From a bacterium (lineage in GTDB: Bacteria > Actinomycetota > Acidimicrobiia > Acidimicrobiales > Bin134): DNA of 64,000 nucleotides. The stretch is taken from NCBI GenBank assembly GCA_026708015.1, contig JAPOVT010000003.1, forward strand, positions 124,001 to 188,000, read 5' to 3'. Below the pieces are notes generated by a model, which saw nothing but the letters and a program-made list of their open reading frames with translations, had not been told where the DNA came from and did no database searches. Numbering within the stretch: position 1 is the first letter of the stretch; every line of letters begins with the position of its first letter. Below, piece by piece: positions 33,600 to 43,209 of this stretch. A program made the position numbers and the translations under genes.

Positions 33600-35870
33600 A
33601 TGACCGAACACCGCATCGGGCTCACCCTGGCCGAGTCGACATCGCCGCCGGTACCGCGGCCCTACGATCTCGATGCCCCCAATGTGCTGGTGATCGTGCT
33701 GGACGATCTCGGCTTTGCCCAATTGGGGTGCTACGGCTCCGACATCGACACCCCCAACCTGGATCGCCTGGCCGGTCGGGGGTTGCGGTTCACCAACTTC
33801 CACACCACCGCGGTGTGTTCGCCCACCCGAGCGTGCCTGCTCACCGGTCGGAATCACCACCGGGTGGGGGTGGGGATGCTCACCGACATGCCCGTCAACT
33901 TCCCCGGCTACAACGGCCAGATCCCCGACTCGGCCGGCACCCTGGCTCAATACCTGGGCGCAGAGGGCTGGGCCACCTACGCGGTGGGGAAGTGGCACCT
34001 CACTCCCCGCGACCAACGAGCCGCCGGGCCGTACCACACCTGGCCCACGGGGGTCGGGTTCGACCACTACTACGGGTTCCTCAACGGGGAGACCAACCAG
34101 TGGACGCCCCAGCTCATCCGCGACCAGACCTATATCGAGCCGCCCGCCACCCCCGAAGAGGGTTACCACCTCGACGCCGATCTGGCCGACCAGGCCATCG
34201 ACTACCTTCGGAGCCTGCGGCTGGCCGACCCAAATCGGCCATTCATGATGTGGTACGCCACCGGCACCCCGCATGCCCCCCATCAGGCGCCCCCGGAGTG
34301 GATCGACCGCTACGCCGGGCAGTTCGACCGGGGCTGGGACGTGTGGCGAGAAGAGGTGCTGGCCCGCCAGAAGGAAATGGGAATTGTCGCCAGCGACGTC
34401 GCCTTGTCGGAACGACCCGAATGGGTCGAGCCCTGGGATGAGATAGACCCCGACCGCCAACGGTTGTATGCCCGCATGATGGAGGTGTACGCCGGATTCT
34501 TGAGCCATGCCGACCACCACATCGGTCGAGTGCTCGACTACCTGGAGTCGTCCGGTGAGACCGACAACACCGTGGTGGCGTTGATCTCCGACAACGGCTC
34601 TTCAGCCGAAGGGGGGCCCAACGGCAGTTGGAACCAGATCCGCCACTACATCAGCGACGAAGAAGACGATTTGGAACTGGAGCTGGCCCACTACGACGAC
34701 CTCGGCGGGTTCCGCTCCTCCGGGCACTATCCCTGGGGGTGGGCCCTGGCCGGTAATACGCCATTCCGGCGGTGGAAGCGATACACCTTTGAAGGGGGAG
34801 TGCGCGATCCCTTGATCCTGTCGTGGCCGGCTGGTCTCGCCGCTCGGGGCGAGCTCCGCCATCAGTACAGCCACGTGACCGACGTGATGCCCACCATTTT
34901 GGACCTGGCCGGGGTGCAGCCCCCGGCCGAATTCGGCGGGGTGGAGCAGATGTCGTTCGACGGCGTCAGCATGCGGCCGATAATCGGCGATGATGATCCC
35001 GACGCCGCCCGAACCAGCCAGTACTACGAGTGCTGGGGCAGCCGTGCCATGTATCACGACGGTTGGAAGGCGGTCACCAACCACGTCAACCAGCTCACCG
35101 CCGCCGAGCGAGACGCCATCATCGGCAGCCACGATTTCGCCGACGACGAGTGGGAGTTGTTCGACACCTCGGCCGATCCCACCGAGTCTCACAATCTGGC
35201 CGAACAGCACCCCGAAAAGCTGGCCGAACTTGTGGAGTTGTGGAACGCCGAGGCCGATCGCAATGGGGTGCTGCCTCTCGACGACACCGCCATGAACCGC
35301 ATTGCCCACATGTACGCCCCTTGGATGTCGCTGCGGTCCCGCTACGAACTGGTCCCCGGCGACAAGTTGCACGAGGCCGCGGGGCCGTTGCAGTTCGGCG
35401 GCTACCGGGCGCTGGCCGCCTTTCCCGATGGTCTCCCCGAAGGCGCCGCCGGAGTTATCTGCGAGCAAGGGGATTGGATTGCAGGTTGGGCACTCTTCTT
35501 GGCTGACGGCGAGCTCCGCTGGGTGGCGGTGGTACACGGGCGGGAGCACCGGGCCACCGCTGCCGTCCCGACCGGAGCGCGCTTTGTGGGTGCGGTGTTG
35601 GACCCGACCGACGACGGGCTGTTCACCGTCACGCTCACTGCCGACGAGGCCGAGATCGGCCATGGTGCCGAGCCGGTGCCCCTGCCCACCAACTGGGCGC
35701 CTGACGGAGCCTTCCTTACCGTGGGCTATGGCCGCCCCTTCCCGGTGTGCGACGACTATGAACCGCCGTTCGAAGCCCCTGAGGCTCTGGCCTCATTGGT
35801 CATCGAGACGGGTCCGCTTCCCCCATTCGATTTCGACACCGAGATGGCCCACGCCATGCGCCACCAATAG
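33600..35870 (+). CDS. Arylsulfatase-type sulfatase (formylglycine enzyme)
   Basis: 756 residues from ATG 33600; a further upstream start would enter the antitoxin gene. NVLVIVLDDLGFAQLGCYG is the metal-binding N-terminus and CSPTRACLLTGRNHHR is the sulfatase signature whose Cys becomes formylglycine. VGKWHLTP, the GTPHAPHQAP region, and SDNGSSAEGG add metal and sulfate ligands. The C-terminal 180 residues form the common sulfatase C-domain with a beta-rich extension. No signal peptide is seen. It needs a formylglycine-generating enzyme not found in this window. Substrate unknown. Confidence 0.93.
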   Translation: MTEHRIGLTLAESTSPPVPRPYDLDAPNVLVIVLDDLGFAQLGCYGSDIDTPNLDRLAGRGLRFTNFHTTAVCSPTRACLLTGRNHHRVGVGMLTDMPVNFPGYNGQIPDSAGTLAQYLGAEGWATYAVGKWHLTPRDQRAAGPYHTWPTGVGFDHYYGFLNGETNQWTPQLIRDQTYIEPPATPEEGYHLDADLADQAIDYLRSLRLADPNRPFMMWYATGTPHAPHQAPPEWIDRYAGQFDRGWDVWREEVLARQKEMGIVASDVALSERPEWVEPWDEIDPDRQRLYARMMEVYAGFLSHADHHIGRVLDYLESSGETDNTVVALISDNGSSAEGGPNGSWNQIRHYISDEEDDLELELAHYDDLGGFRSSGHYPWGWALAGNTPFRRWKRYTFEGGVRDPLILSWPAGLAARGELRHQYSHVTDVMPTILDLAGVQPPAEFGGVEQMSFDGVSMRPIIGDDDPDAARTSQYYECWGSRAMYHDGWKAVTNHVNQLTAAERDAIIGSHDFADDEWELFDTSADPTESHNLAEQHPEKLAELVELWNAEADRNGVLPLDDTAMNRIAHMYAPWMSLRSRYELVPGDKLHEAAGPLQFGGYRALAAFPDGLPEGAAGVICEQGDWIAGWALFLADGELRWVAVVHGREHRATAAVPTGARFVGAVLDPTDDGLFTVTLTADEAEIGHGAEPVPLPTNWAPDGAFLTVGYGRPFPVCDDYEPPFEAPEALASLVIETGPLPPFDFDTEMAHAMRHQ

Positions 35871-35872
35871 CC

Positions 35873-36757
35873 ATGTATCCCTCACGGCGCTTCGGCTACA
35901 GCGACGACCCCTGGTTCCGCATCGGGGGTTTTCCGGTGTCCACAACCGCGTTTGTAGTCGGCCTTGGCGTGGTCTCGATGATCATCTGGGGGATTGAAGG
36001 CCGCTTTGGTCCCATTTTTCGCGAGTTGGTGTTGGTTTCGGAGAACTACCAGCTCGGAAGCGTGGTGGAAGGGGACATTTGGCGGCTGGTCACCTGGCCG
36101 ATCCCCAACGAACCCCACTTCTGGACGATCATCCTGTTCGCCATCTTTTACATGCTGGGCTCCCAGATCGAATCCCTCCTTGGACGCTGGCGATTCGCGT
36201 TCTTCCTCGTTGCCCTCACGCTTATTCCAGCGGTGATTGTGACTGCGGTGGAGGCGGCGGCCGGCTTCACCGGCTATGTGGCTGGCCTTCGCATGGTGGA
36301 AGTAGGGGTACTGGTGGCCTTTGCCGCCCAGTATGCCCACGCCCGGTTCTGGCCCGGCATTCCCGGGTGGGTCATCGCCGTGGTCATCGTCGGACTCGAC
36401 GCCATCCAAGCCCTCGGTAACCGCAACTGGTTCGCGCTGATCGTGCTGGCCTGCACGGTGGCTGTGGCCCTGCTCGGCATCCGGGCGTTCGGCTACGCCA
36501 CCAATCTGGCTTGGATTCCGAAGCTGTCGCTTGCATCGGGCTTAAGCCAGACTGTAATCGAACCTCGGCATTCAAGGTCTCGTCGACGGTCCCGGAGTCG
36601 AGACCATTTGCGGGCGGTTCCGACCCGTGACGAGTCGGTCACCCCCGAGATGGATGCTCTGCTTGACCAGGTAGCCAGCCAAGGTCTGGAAAGCCTGACC
36701 CGCAAGCAGCGCAAGCAACTCGAAGCCCACGCCCGCCGCCTGCGCCGCCGCCGCTAA
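35873..36757 (+). CDS. Rhomboid-like membrane protein lacking the catalytic Ser
   Basis: 294 residues with about six hydrophobic segments (30-50, 85-105, 110-135, 140-160, 170-190, 195-215). The WRLVTWPIPNE, then LFAIFYMLGSQIESLLGRWRF pattern resembles rhomboid family proteins, but no GxSG is seen (GYVAGLRMVEVGV instead). The C-terminus MDALLDQVASQGLESLTRKQRKQLEAHARRL is the helical tail often seen in rhomboid-like proteins. It starts 2 nt after the sulfatase stop, so it is co-transcribed. A pseudoprotease or chaperone-like role is inferred. Confidence 0.8.
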   Translation: MYPSRRFGYSDDPWFRIGGFPVSTTAFVVGLGVVSMIIWGIEGRFGPIFRELVLVSENYQLGSVVEGDIWRLVTWPIPNEPHFWTIILFAIFYMLGSQIESLLGRWRFAFFLVALTLIPAVIVTAVEAAAGFTGYVAGLRMVEVGVLVAFAAQYAHARFWPGIPGWVIAVVIVGLDAIQALGNRNWFALIVLACTVAVALLGIRAFGYATNLAWIPKLSLASGLSQTVIEPRHSRSRRRSRSRDHLRAVPTRDESVTPEMDALLDQVASQGLESLTRKQRKQLEAHARRLRRRR

Positions 36758-36800
36758 CAGGTTGATACCCAAGCGACATGGTTCTCTAGCATTCGCATTC

Positions 36801-36879
36801 GCTGGTACGAATGTGCCGCACTACGTGGCACGCAAAACTTTCATTTGCTGATATATAAGCTGCTCATTAGCTGGTACGA
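36801..36879. repeat. Direct repeats in the promoter region of the DUF4143 ATPase
   Basis: GCTGGTACGA occurs at 36801-36810 and 36870-36879, each followed by an ATGTG sequence; between them GTGCC-9 nt-GGCAC forms an inverted repeat (36813-36831). The stretch is more AT-rich than the flanking genes. It may be an operator region for the next gene. Confidence 0.6.
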
Positions 36880-36895
36880 TAAATGTGTGTCCTAC

Positions 36896-38185
36896 ATGCC
36901 GCGGCTGATGGAAAAACGGTTGGCCAGAGCGCTGGCCACCTCGCCGGCCGTGTTGTTGCAGGGAGCGCGGTATGTGGGCAAGACAACTCTGGCTCAGAGG
37001 TTCGCCGCGTCCGACCTTGATCTATCCAACGAGATGGACGCGGACTCCTTGGAGTTGGATCCCCTGGGTTGGCTCCGCCAGTCGGCGAAGCCAGTGCTGG
37101 TTGACGAGTGGCAGATGCGCCCGCAGACCCTCTGGACGATCAAGAACTTGGTGGACAAGGAGAAGGCATCGGGATTCATCATCGCGGGCTCAGCCGGATA
37201 CTCAGCGGCGAGCGGTTTCAAGCAGTTCCCCTTGACCGGGCGCTGCGACATCTTCCGGTTGCGGCCCATGTCGCATGCCGAACGGCTGGGGGTTACCCCC
37301 AAACCGCTTGCAGACACCCTCTTCAACTGCTCAGGGGAATGGGGCAACCCCGAGTCCATGGAACACAGGGCCTACATGGATATCGCCCTCCGCTCTGGCT
37401 ACCCCAGCCATGCGGGCCTAGACGAGCATGAGGCTGGTCTTGCCCTGCGTCGCATCACCCGAGACATCATCGAAACCGACATCGTCCGGTATCAGACGAG
37501 GAGGGATTCGGCGGGCACGCGTAGCGGATTGGCTCGGTTCATAGCTGCCTATGCCGGGTACAGCGGCCGCATAGTCGATCTGCTGAGCATCGCGAAGGCC
37601 GCAGGCCTCAACTACAAGACTGCGTCCAAGTATCGCGACATGTACGACAACTCGTTCCTGCTCGATGAATTGCCCATCTGGAGGCCGACCGCAGACTCGC
37701 AGGGGTTTCGCCATCCGAAGCGGTTGCTCAGCGATCCTGGCCTCATGGCCCCGCTCATTGGGGTAAGCAGACAGCAGATGCTGGCTTCGCCGCAACTGCT
37801 CGGGGGGCTCGTTGAAACATTCGTTCACGCCCAGCTGTGCGCTCAGCAGGCAGTGGCCGAGAAGCGGTACGAGATCGAGTGCTACGACCTGCGGCGGTCC
37901 AGCCGCGCTAGTAGCGCCATAAGGGAATACCCGCTCGGGGAGATCGATTTCGTGTTGAAGTCCACTAGCCGGTCAGCCATCGCGGTTGTCGAGGTGAAGG
38001 CGAGGAACCGGGTGAAGAGAGAAGACGCCGACCGGATCATCGCGCTGCGCGATGCCATGGATTCCGACAGTCATGCACACTGCGAGTTCACCTCGGGCGT
38101 TGTGCTCTGCTGTGGCGACATCCAGCCCGTACTCATCAGCGACAGAATCTGGGCAGCACCGATGTCAGTCCTTTGGACACCGTAA
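36896..38185 (+). CDS. AAA-type ATPase with DUF4143 C-terminal domain
   Basis: About 429 residues from ATG 36896; a GTG at 36887 or an ATG at 36845 are alternatives. The P-loop is LLQGARYVGKTTLAQRFA (commonly GARQVGKTT), Walker B is PVLVDEWQMRPQ, and the C-terminal half has the DUF4143 pattern YAGYSGRIVDLLSIAKAAGLNYKTASKYRDMYDNSFLLDELP, then GEIDFVLKSTSRSAIAVVEVKA, a nuclease-like DxExK-type motif. The family is widespread and often horizontally acquired; its function is poorly known. It stands alone between the rhomboid-like gene and a transporter operon. Confidence 0.88.
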   Translation: MPRLMEKRLARALATSPAVLLQGARYVGKTTLAQRFAASDLDLSNEMDADSLELDPLGWLRQSAKPVLVDEWQMRPQTLWTIKNLVDKEKASGFIIAGSAGYSAASGFKQFPLTGRCDIFRLRPMSHAERLGVTPKPLADTLFNCSGEWGNPESMEHRAYMDIALRSGYPSHAGLDEHEAGLALRRITRDIIETDIVRYQTRRDSAGTRSGLARFIAAYAGYSGRIVDLLSIAKAAGLNYKTASKYRDMYDNSFLLDELPIWRPTADSQGFRHPKRLLSDPGLMAPLIGVSRQQMLASPQLLGGLVETFVHAQLCAQQAVAEKRYEIECYDLRRSSRASSAIREYPLGEIDFVLKSTSRSAIAVVEVKARNRVKREDADRIIALRDAMDSDSHAHCEFTSGVVLCCGDIQPVLISDRIWAAPMSVLWTP

Positions 38186-38269
38186 CGTTGACTGAGGTTC
38201 CCCCTTCCAAGGCACTGCCCAACTAGACGTACTACGGTTACATAGCATCATCTGGCGGGAGGAGTCCTG

Positions 38270-39493
38270 ATGGCACAGGTGGGCGATGACATCATCGTCC
38301 TGGACGGCGTTTACAAGATTTTCGGTCCTCAGCCCGGCGGCCGAGCTTTTGAACTGGCCAGCTCAGGGATGGGCAAAGACGAAGTTCAGGCCGAGACCGG
38401 TCACGTGGTGGGCCTGCACGATGTGTCTTTCTCGGTGCCCAGGGGAGAGATTTTCGTCGTAATGGGCTTGTCTGGATCGGGCAAGTCCACCGCTATTCGC
38501 ACCGTCAACAAGCTCCACGACATCACTGCTGGCACCGTCACAGTCGAGGGCATCGACGTGCAGTCTCTCGAAGGTTCAGAACTTCAGGCTTTCCGCAGGA
38601 GCCAGATGGGGATGGTGTTCCAGCACTTCGCACTGTTCCCCCACCGCAACGTCATCGACAATGTGAGCTACGGCCTCAAGGTGCAGGGCGTGGACAAGGC
38701 CGCCCGCAACGAATCGGCCATGCGGGCTTTGGCGTTGGTTGGCCTCGACGCCTATTCGCAGAACATGCCGGCCGAGCTCTCAGGCGGGATGCAGCAGCGG
38801 GTCGGTCTGGCCCGAGCACTGGCATCGGATCCCGAAATACTGCTGATGGATGAGGCCTTCAGTGCCCTCGACCCGCTGATCCGCCGCCAGATGCAGGACG
38901 AGCTGCTGGAAATACAGAGCGAGCTTCACAAAACCATCCTGTTCATCACCCACGACCTCAATGAAGCGCTGCGCATCGGCGACCGGGTCTGCATCATGAA
39001 AGACGGCACCGTCGTGCAGATCGGCACGCCCGAGGAGATTCTCACCGAGCCAGCCACCGGATACGTGGCTGAGTTCGTGCAAGACGTCGATCAGGGCCGA
39101 GTCATCCAGGTACACGAGGTGATGCAAAAGCCGGCACCCGTTGTCCCCACCGCTACCATCGCTGCGGCCCTCGGTGCGATGGGCGACCGCATTGGCGCTT
39201 TCGTGTTAGATGCCGCGGGCGCGCCCACGCACTTGCTGACCGTTGAAGACGCGGCTCGGGCCGCCAGCATGGGCACCACCGATTTGGGACCTGCTTTGCG
39301 CACCGACTTTGAGCGCTGCGGCCCCGACGACCGGCTCAACGAGGTTTACGCCGCCGCTGGCCGCGGCCTTTCCATCGCAGTGTGCGACGAATCAGGGGCG
39401 CTGGTCGGGAATCTTGATCCCCGTCACATCATGGAAGAAATGGGCCGGGTCGAGAACCTGATCGATGGTTTCGAGAGAGAGGTATTCCTGTGA
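38270..39493 (+). CDS. proV: Glycine betaine/proline-type ABC importer ATPase (ProV/OpuAA)
   Basis: 407 residues. Walker A GLSGSGKSTAIRTVNKL, Q-loop QHFALFPHRNVIDNV, signature LSGGMQQRVGLARALA, Walker B ILLMDEAFSALDP and H-loop FITHDLNEAL are intact. A long C-terminal extension from about 275 resembles the tandem CBS domains that sense ionic strength in OpuA. The start of the domain has a short insertion (FELASSGMGKDEVQAETG) before Walker A. It overlaps the permease start by 4 nt (GTGA). Confidence 0.92.
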   Translation: MAQVGDDIIVLDGVYKIFGPQPGGRAFELASSGMGKDEVQAETGHVVGLHDVSFSVPRGEIFVVMGLSGSGKSTAIRTVNKLHDITAGTVTVEGIDVQSLEGSELQAFRRSQMGMVFQHFALFPHRNVIDNVSYGLKVQGVDKAARNESAMRALALVGLDAYSQNMPAELSGGMQQRVGLARALASDPEILLMDEAFSALDPLIRRQMQDELLEIQSELHKTILFITHDLNEALRIGDRVCIMKDGTVVQIGTPEEILTEPATGYVAEFVQDVDQGRVIQVHEVMQKPAPVVPTATIAAALGAMGDRIGAFVLDAAGAPTHLLTVEDAARAASMGTTDLGPALRTDFERCGPDDRLNEVYAAAGRGLSIAVCDESGALVGNLDPRHIMEEMGRVENLIDGFEREVFL

Positions 39494-41811
39494 GCCTGCT
39501 GGCCCAGTCGGAGTCCCCCGGTATTGCCGACAACGAGGTCCTCGACCAGTGGACGATTCCGTTCGGCGAATGGGTCAAGCAGATGGTCAATTGGACCGAT
39601 CTCAACCTGGACTGGTTCCTCGATATCGTCGAGTGGCCCTTCACCTTCCTGTTCCGCAACTTTGTTGATGGTCCCAACCACCATCCCTGGTGGGAGATCA
39701 CCGATATGCCGTGGATCGCAGTTTGCCTCATCTTTTTTGTGATCGGCACGCTGACCCGCAACGTGAAGGTTGGCGGGTTTGTCGCGTTGGCGCTAGCTGG
39801 CTGCGGGCTGCTCGGCATTGAATACTGGGATGACACAGCGTTGACATTGGGCATGATCATTGTCGCCGTCGCACTCTGCGCCCTTATCGGCATTCCCCTC
39901 GGTGTCCTTTGTGGCCGGTTCGATGGAGTGTGGAATGCCGTGCGCCCTGTGCTCGACGCGATGCAAGTTGTCCATGCGTTTGTGTACATGCTGCCGATCG
40001 TCTTCTTCTTCGGCATCGGCACCGAACCGGCCACGATGGTCACCATGGTGTTTGCCCTCCCGCCGCTAATTCGTCTCACCAACCTTGGAGTCAGACAGGT
40101 GCCCGCGGATGTCGTAGAGGCCAGTCGGGCCTACGGGGCACCCGAGTGGCGCGTACTGCTAGATGTCCAGCTTCCACTGGCGCGTCCCGCAATCATGACC
40201 GGACTCAACCAGACGTTGCTGTTGTCTATCTCCATGCTGGGCATCGCCGCAATCATGGGTGCGGGCGGATTGGGCTTCCAGGTTTATAGGGGGGTCCAGG
40301 CGCTAGACGTTGCTCTATCCGCTTCGAGCGGTCTGGCTCTGTTCATCGTCGCAGTGGTGCTCGACCGCATCTCTCAGACTGAGGAGAGTGATGGCCAGAA
40401 CCTCTTTACACGCATCCGCCGGGCCTGGGCCCATCGTCGCGACCCCGAAGCACTGCTTCCTCAGGCATCGTCGATCAGCGCCGTGGCCAAGACGAGAAGC
40501 CACCCGGCTCCGCTGTCGGCAGCCGAGCACCGCTTCTTGGCAATCGTCGCCGCCGGCGCCCTCGTTGCTGTTGTTGCCGTGTTCTTACCATGGGGGAGTG
40601 ACTCGGGAAGGATTTCCGGTTATGCCAGGTTGGTTGACACCGGACGATACGAGTACGTCGAGGTTGATCCCGAGAGGTTCCCTGGGATGGTCGAGCTTCA
40701 GGAAGCGAGTGTCGACCCGCCCGCCGAACATGCCCAAGAGATTGCCGTGCTCGATGCCCAGATAAGTGCCGTGATCGTCGCGGCGGGGGCTGAGGGGGTG
40801 ACAGACGAAGAGACCATCTCGGCCATTGCCGATATTGGGGATGAGATCGCGCTGCTTTCTAATCCTTTAGCAGGCCGTAGCTACCGTGGTTTAGATGCAA
40901 CCGGTGGATCCTTCTACGGCATCATGGTGTTCGGTTTCGCCTTGTTGATCCTTGCTGCGGTTGTGACCAATCTGAGACGACCAGGTGGAGATATTCGCCT
41001 GTTTGGGTCAAATGGTGTCGTGGTGCTTGCCGTTGGGTCCCTGGCTGCGGCGATCGCCTATGTCTGGGCGCCGGCAGCATCGGCCAACGTCACACATAAC
41101 ATGGGAGTCGGTCCGTGGGTCGCCGTTGTGGGTGGGGTGGTAGCGACCCTGGGCGCACTGGCCTGGCTTAGGGAGGCACCCTATGCAGCCCGCACCCCAC
41201 TGAGAGCCGGTGTTTCGTACCGCCAAATCAGTGTGGTTGCCCTTGTTGCGGCGCTAATTGTCATAGCTGGGTTCTCGGGATGGTCCTTCGATCAGCGCGT
41301 CGAGTCCGTTGTCTCACCAGAGCTTCAGGCACAAGTTTCGGCTCTGGAGCAGCAAGCAGAGAATACTGACGATCCAGCAGTCGAAGCTCGTATAGCTCAA
41401 GAGATCATCGCACTGTACAGCGAGGCTCAACGGACCGAGAAGATCGTCATTGACGGCTTTGCAGATGGTGGCAGCAAGTACGGCTATCTCGCTATCGCCT
41501 TCAGCATCGTCGGCATCGCCTGTGTGCTACCTGCTGCCGGGGTCTTCGGCAGCAATGAGCAAAGGCGACGGCGCTGGAACGCAGTGGTTGCAGGCGTCGG
41601 CGTCAGTCTGATGGTTGTGGCGTCGGCGTGGATTGCGTCGCTGCTCAGGGTGGCCGATCTCAAGTTCGCTAGCGGCGCAGGAGCGTTCATTTGCCTGGTC
41701 GCGGGGTTCCTTCTCATGGCGAGCACAGCCGGTGTGCTGACGAAATTCGGTCGATCACAGGTGTATGTCTCTGTCGATGAGCCGGAAGGAGCAACGGCCG
41801 ACATCGGGTAA
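39490..41811 (+). CDS. proW: Betaine-type ABC importer permease with long C-terminal membrane extension
   Basis: 773 residues from GTG 39490. The first about 310 residues are the ProW/OpuAB-like permease with the EAA-type loop VVEASRAYGAPEWRVLLDVQLPLARPAIMTGL. After residue about 340 comes a roughly 430-residue extension with several membrane helices and two polar domains (one with DPPAEHAQEIAVLDAQISAV). No similarity for the extension is recognised. Typical ProW is 300-350 residues, so this is a fusion with an unknown envelope domain. Confidence 0.85.
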   Translation: MSLLAQSESPGIADNEVLDQWTIPFGEWVKQMVNWTDLNLDWFLDIVEWPFTFLFRNFVDGPNHHPWWEITDMPWIAVCLIFFVIGTLTRNVKVGGFVALALAGCGLLGIEYWDDTALTLGMIIVAVALCALIGIPLGVLCGRFDGVWNAVRPVLDAMQVVHAFVYMLPIVFFFGIGTEPATMVTMVFALPPLIRLTNLGVRQVPADVVEASRAYGAPEWRVLLDVQLPLARPAIMTGLNQTLLLSISMLGIAAIMGAGGLGFQVYRGVQALDVALSASSGLALFIVAVVLDRISQTEESDGQNLFTRIRRAWAHRRDPEALLPQASSISAVAKTRSHPAPLSAAEHRFLAIVAAGALVAVVAVFLPWGSDSGRISGYARLVDTGRYEYVEVDPERFPGMVELQEASVDPPAEHAQEIAVLDAQISAVIVAAGAEGVTDEETISAIADIGDEIALLSNPLAGRSYRGLDATGGSFYGIMVFGFALLILAAVVTNLRRPGGDIRLFGSNGVVVLAVGSLAAAIAYVWAPAASANVTHNMGVGPWVAVVGGVVATLGALAWLREAPYAARTPLRAGVSYRQISVVALVAALIVIAGFSGWSFDQRVESVVSPELQAQVSALEQQAENTDDPAVEARIAQEIIALYSEAQRTEKIVIDGFADGGSKYGYLAIAFSIVGIACVLPAAGVFGSNEQRRRRWNAVVAGVGVSLMVVASAWIASLLRVADLKFASGAGAFICLVAGFLLMASTAGVLTKFGRSQVYVSVDEPEGATADIG

Positions 41812-41913
41812 ACCGGGGCGGCTCTTGTGACCTTGGGACCATTCAACTAGCGTTCTGATTGCCAGCTTCAGGCATTTCTCCGTTGGCGGGAGAAAACAAC
41901 TATGGAGGGAAAA

Positions 41914-43080
41914 ATGCTGATGAAGAAGCATTGGAAGGTTTGGTTTGCACTGTTTGCAGCAATTGCTTTGGTTGTTGCTGCTTGTGGCAATGATGGCGGC
42001 GTCTCGCCCCGCGGGCCAGCCGGTGATGCGCCGGCGGAGGATGCTCCGGCGGCTGATGACGCGCCGGCGGCTGATGACGCTCCGGCGGAGGATGCTCCGG
42101 CGGCTGTCGAGGTGAATATGACGCCTGGTGAGGGTGTCAGTGTGACGATGGCTCGGGCGAACTGGAGCACTGGCTATTTCCAGGCGGCTATCTATCACCA
42201 CCTGCTGGAGGAGCTGGGCTATGGCGTGAGCGAGCCTGCGGATATTGAGCTTGCGCCTTCGAACGCGTACGTGGCTATGGCTGAGCGCGAGTTCGATTTC
42301 TGGGCCAATTCTTGGTATCCGAACCACGATCCGTTCATTGCGGGCGAGATGCCCGATGGCTCTTTGGTGAGCGATCACGTGTCGAAGGTGGGCCTTGAGG
42401 CTGAGCGCGGCGGCATCGAGGGCTTGTTGACCAACAAGTCGCTGGTGGAAGAGCACGGCATCAGAACTCTTGATCAGCTCGTGGGAGACGAGGATCTGTT
42501 CGAGCTGTACGAGGCGGCCGACATTGAGCCCGGTGATGGGGTGCTCCAGATTTATGGGTGCCCCGACGGTTGGGGATGCAATCTGTTCATTGCCGGCCTG
42601 ATTGAAGACAAGGGTTGGACCGGCAGGGTCCAGCAGGTTGAGGTGGGCGGCTACGACGCCACTTTCGCCGACGCAGTCGACCGCGCTGGCAGCGGCACCC
42701 CGTTCATCGCGTACACGTGGAGCCCGAGCTTCTATACGAACCACATCGGGCCTGGTGACCAGGCCATGTGGCTGTCGATAGACGGGGGTGCGCCCACCCT
42801 GCTCGGCACCGATGTCTGCACAGATGATCCGTGCAACCTCCTCATCACCGCTGACATCCAGGTGACGGCCAACAACGACTTCCTTGTCGAGAACCCGGCG
42901 GCGGCGACGCTGCTGGAGCAGGTGAAGATCAGCGTGGTTGACATCGCACTGCAGAACGCGCGCTACGACACCGGCGGCGAGAACACCACCGCTGATGTCA
43001 ACCGCCACGCCGCCGAGTGGATCGCCGACAACCGCGACACCGTCGACGCCTGGCTCGCCGCAGCCCGAACCGCAGGCTGA
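41914..43080 (+). CDS. proX: Glycine betaine-type ABC binding lipoprotein (ProX/OpuAC)
   Basis: 388 residues from ATG 41914 (GGAGGG at 41904-41909; ATG 41920 is an alternative). Signal peptide with lipobox VVAACGN, then an Ala/Glu/Asp/Pro-rich linker of repeated PAEDA/PAADDA units. The mature domain begins VTMARANWSTGYFQAAIYHHLLEELGYGVSEP, the OpuAC/ProX pattern, with aromatic residues FWANSWYPNHDPF and FIAYTWSPSFYT suited to quaternary-amine binding. It follows the permease gene by 102 bp. Most of its DNA is duplicated 2.5 kb downstream. Confidence 0.9.
   Translation: MLMKKHWKVWFALFAAIALVVAACGNDGGVSPRGPAGDAPAEDAPAADDAPAADDAPAEDAPAAVEVNMTPGEGVSVTMARANWSTGYFQAAIYHHLLEELGYGVSEPADIELAPSNAYVAMAEREFDFWANSWYPNHDPFIAGEMPDGSLVSDHVSKVGLEAERGGIEGLLTNKSLVEEHGIRTLDQLVGDEDLFELYEAADIEPGDGVLQIYGCPDGWGCNLFIAGLIEDKGWTGRVQQVEVGGYDATFADAVDRAGSGTPFIAYTWSPSFYTNHIGPGDQAMWLSIDGGAPTLLGTDVCTDDPCNLLITADIQVTANNDFLVENPAAATLLEQVKISVVDIALQNARYDTGGENTTADVNRHAAEWIADNRDTVDAWLAAARTAG
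42027..43073 (+). repeat. 1,047-bp direct repeat, copy 1
   Basis: This stretch, from the linker repeats to the final codons of proX, appears identical base for base to 44548-45594 at an offset of 2,521 bp. Divergence starts at both ends at once: at 42026/44547 and 43074/45595. All lines I compared matched. A shared 27-bp patch in the signal peptide just before copy 1 suggests the match is older and longer. Confidence 0.95.
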
Positions 43081-43125
43081 CGTTTCAAGCGCTCGAAATC
43101 AGGCCTTAGGGCTTGAAGGACGAAT

Positions 43126-43153
43126 GAGGGGCGGGGCTTTGGCCCCGCCCCTC
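43126..43153. terminator. Strong GC hairpin after proX
   Basis: GAGGGGCGGGGC-TTTG-GCCCCGCCCCTC is a perfect 12-bp stem with a 4-nt loop 45 bp after the proX stop, before the convergent ureohydrolase. No T-tract follows, so it may act as an intrinsic-like terminator in both directions or as an mRNA stabiliser. Confidence 0.8.
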
Positions 43154-43209
43154 ACCGCGTGCGGAAGCGTGGGATTGGTAGGCACGCCTGCGGGAGTGAA
43201 TGCGGAAAC

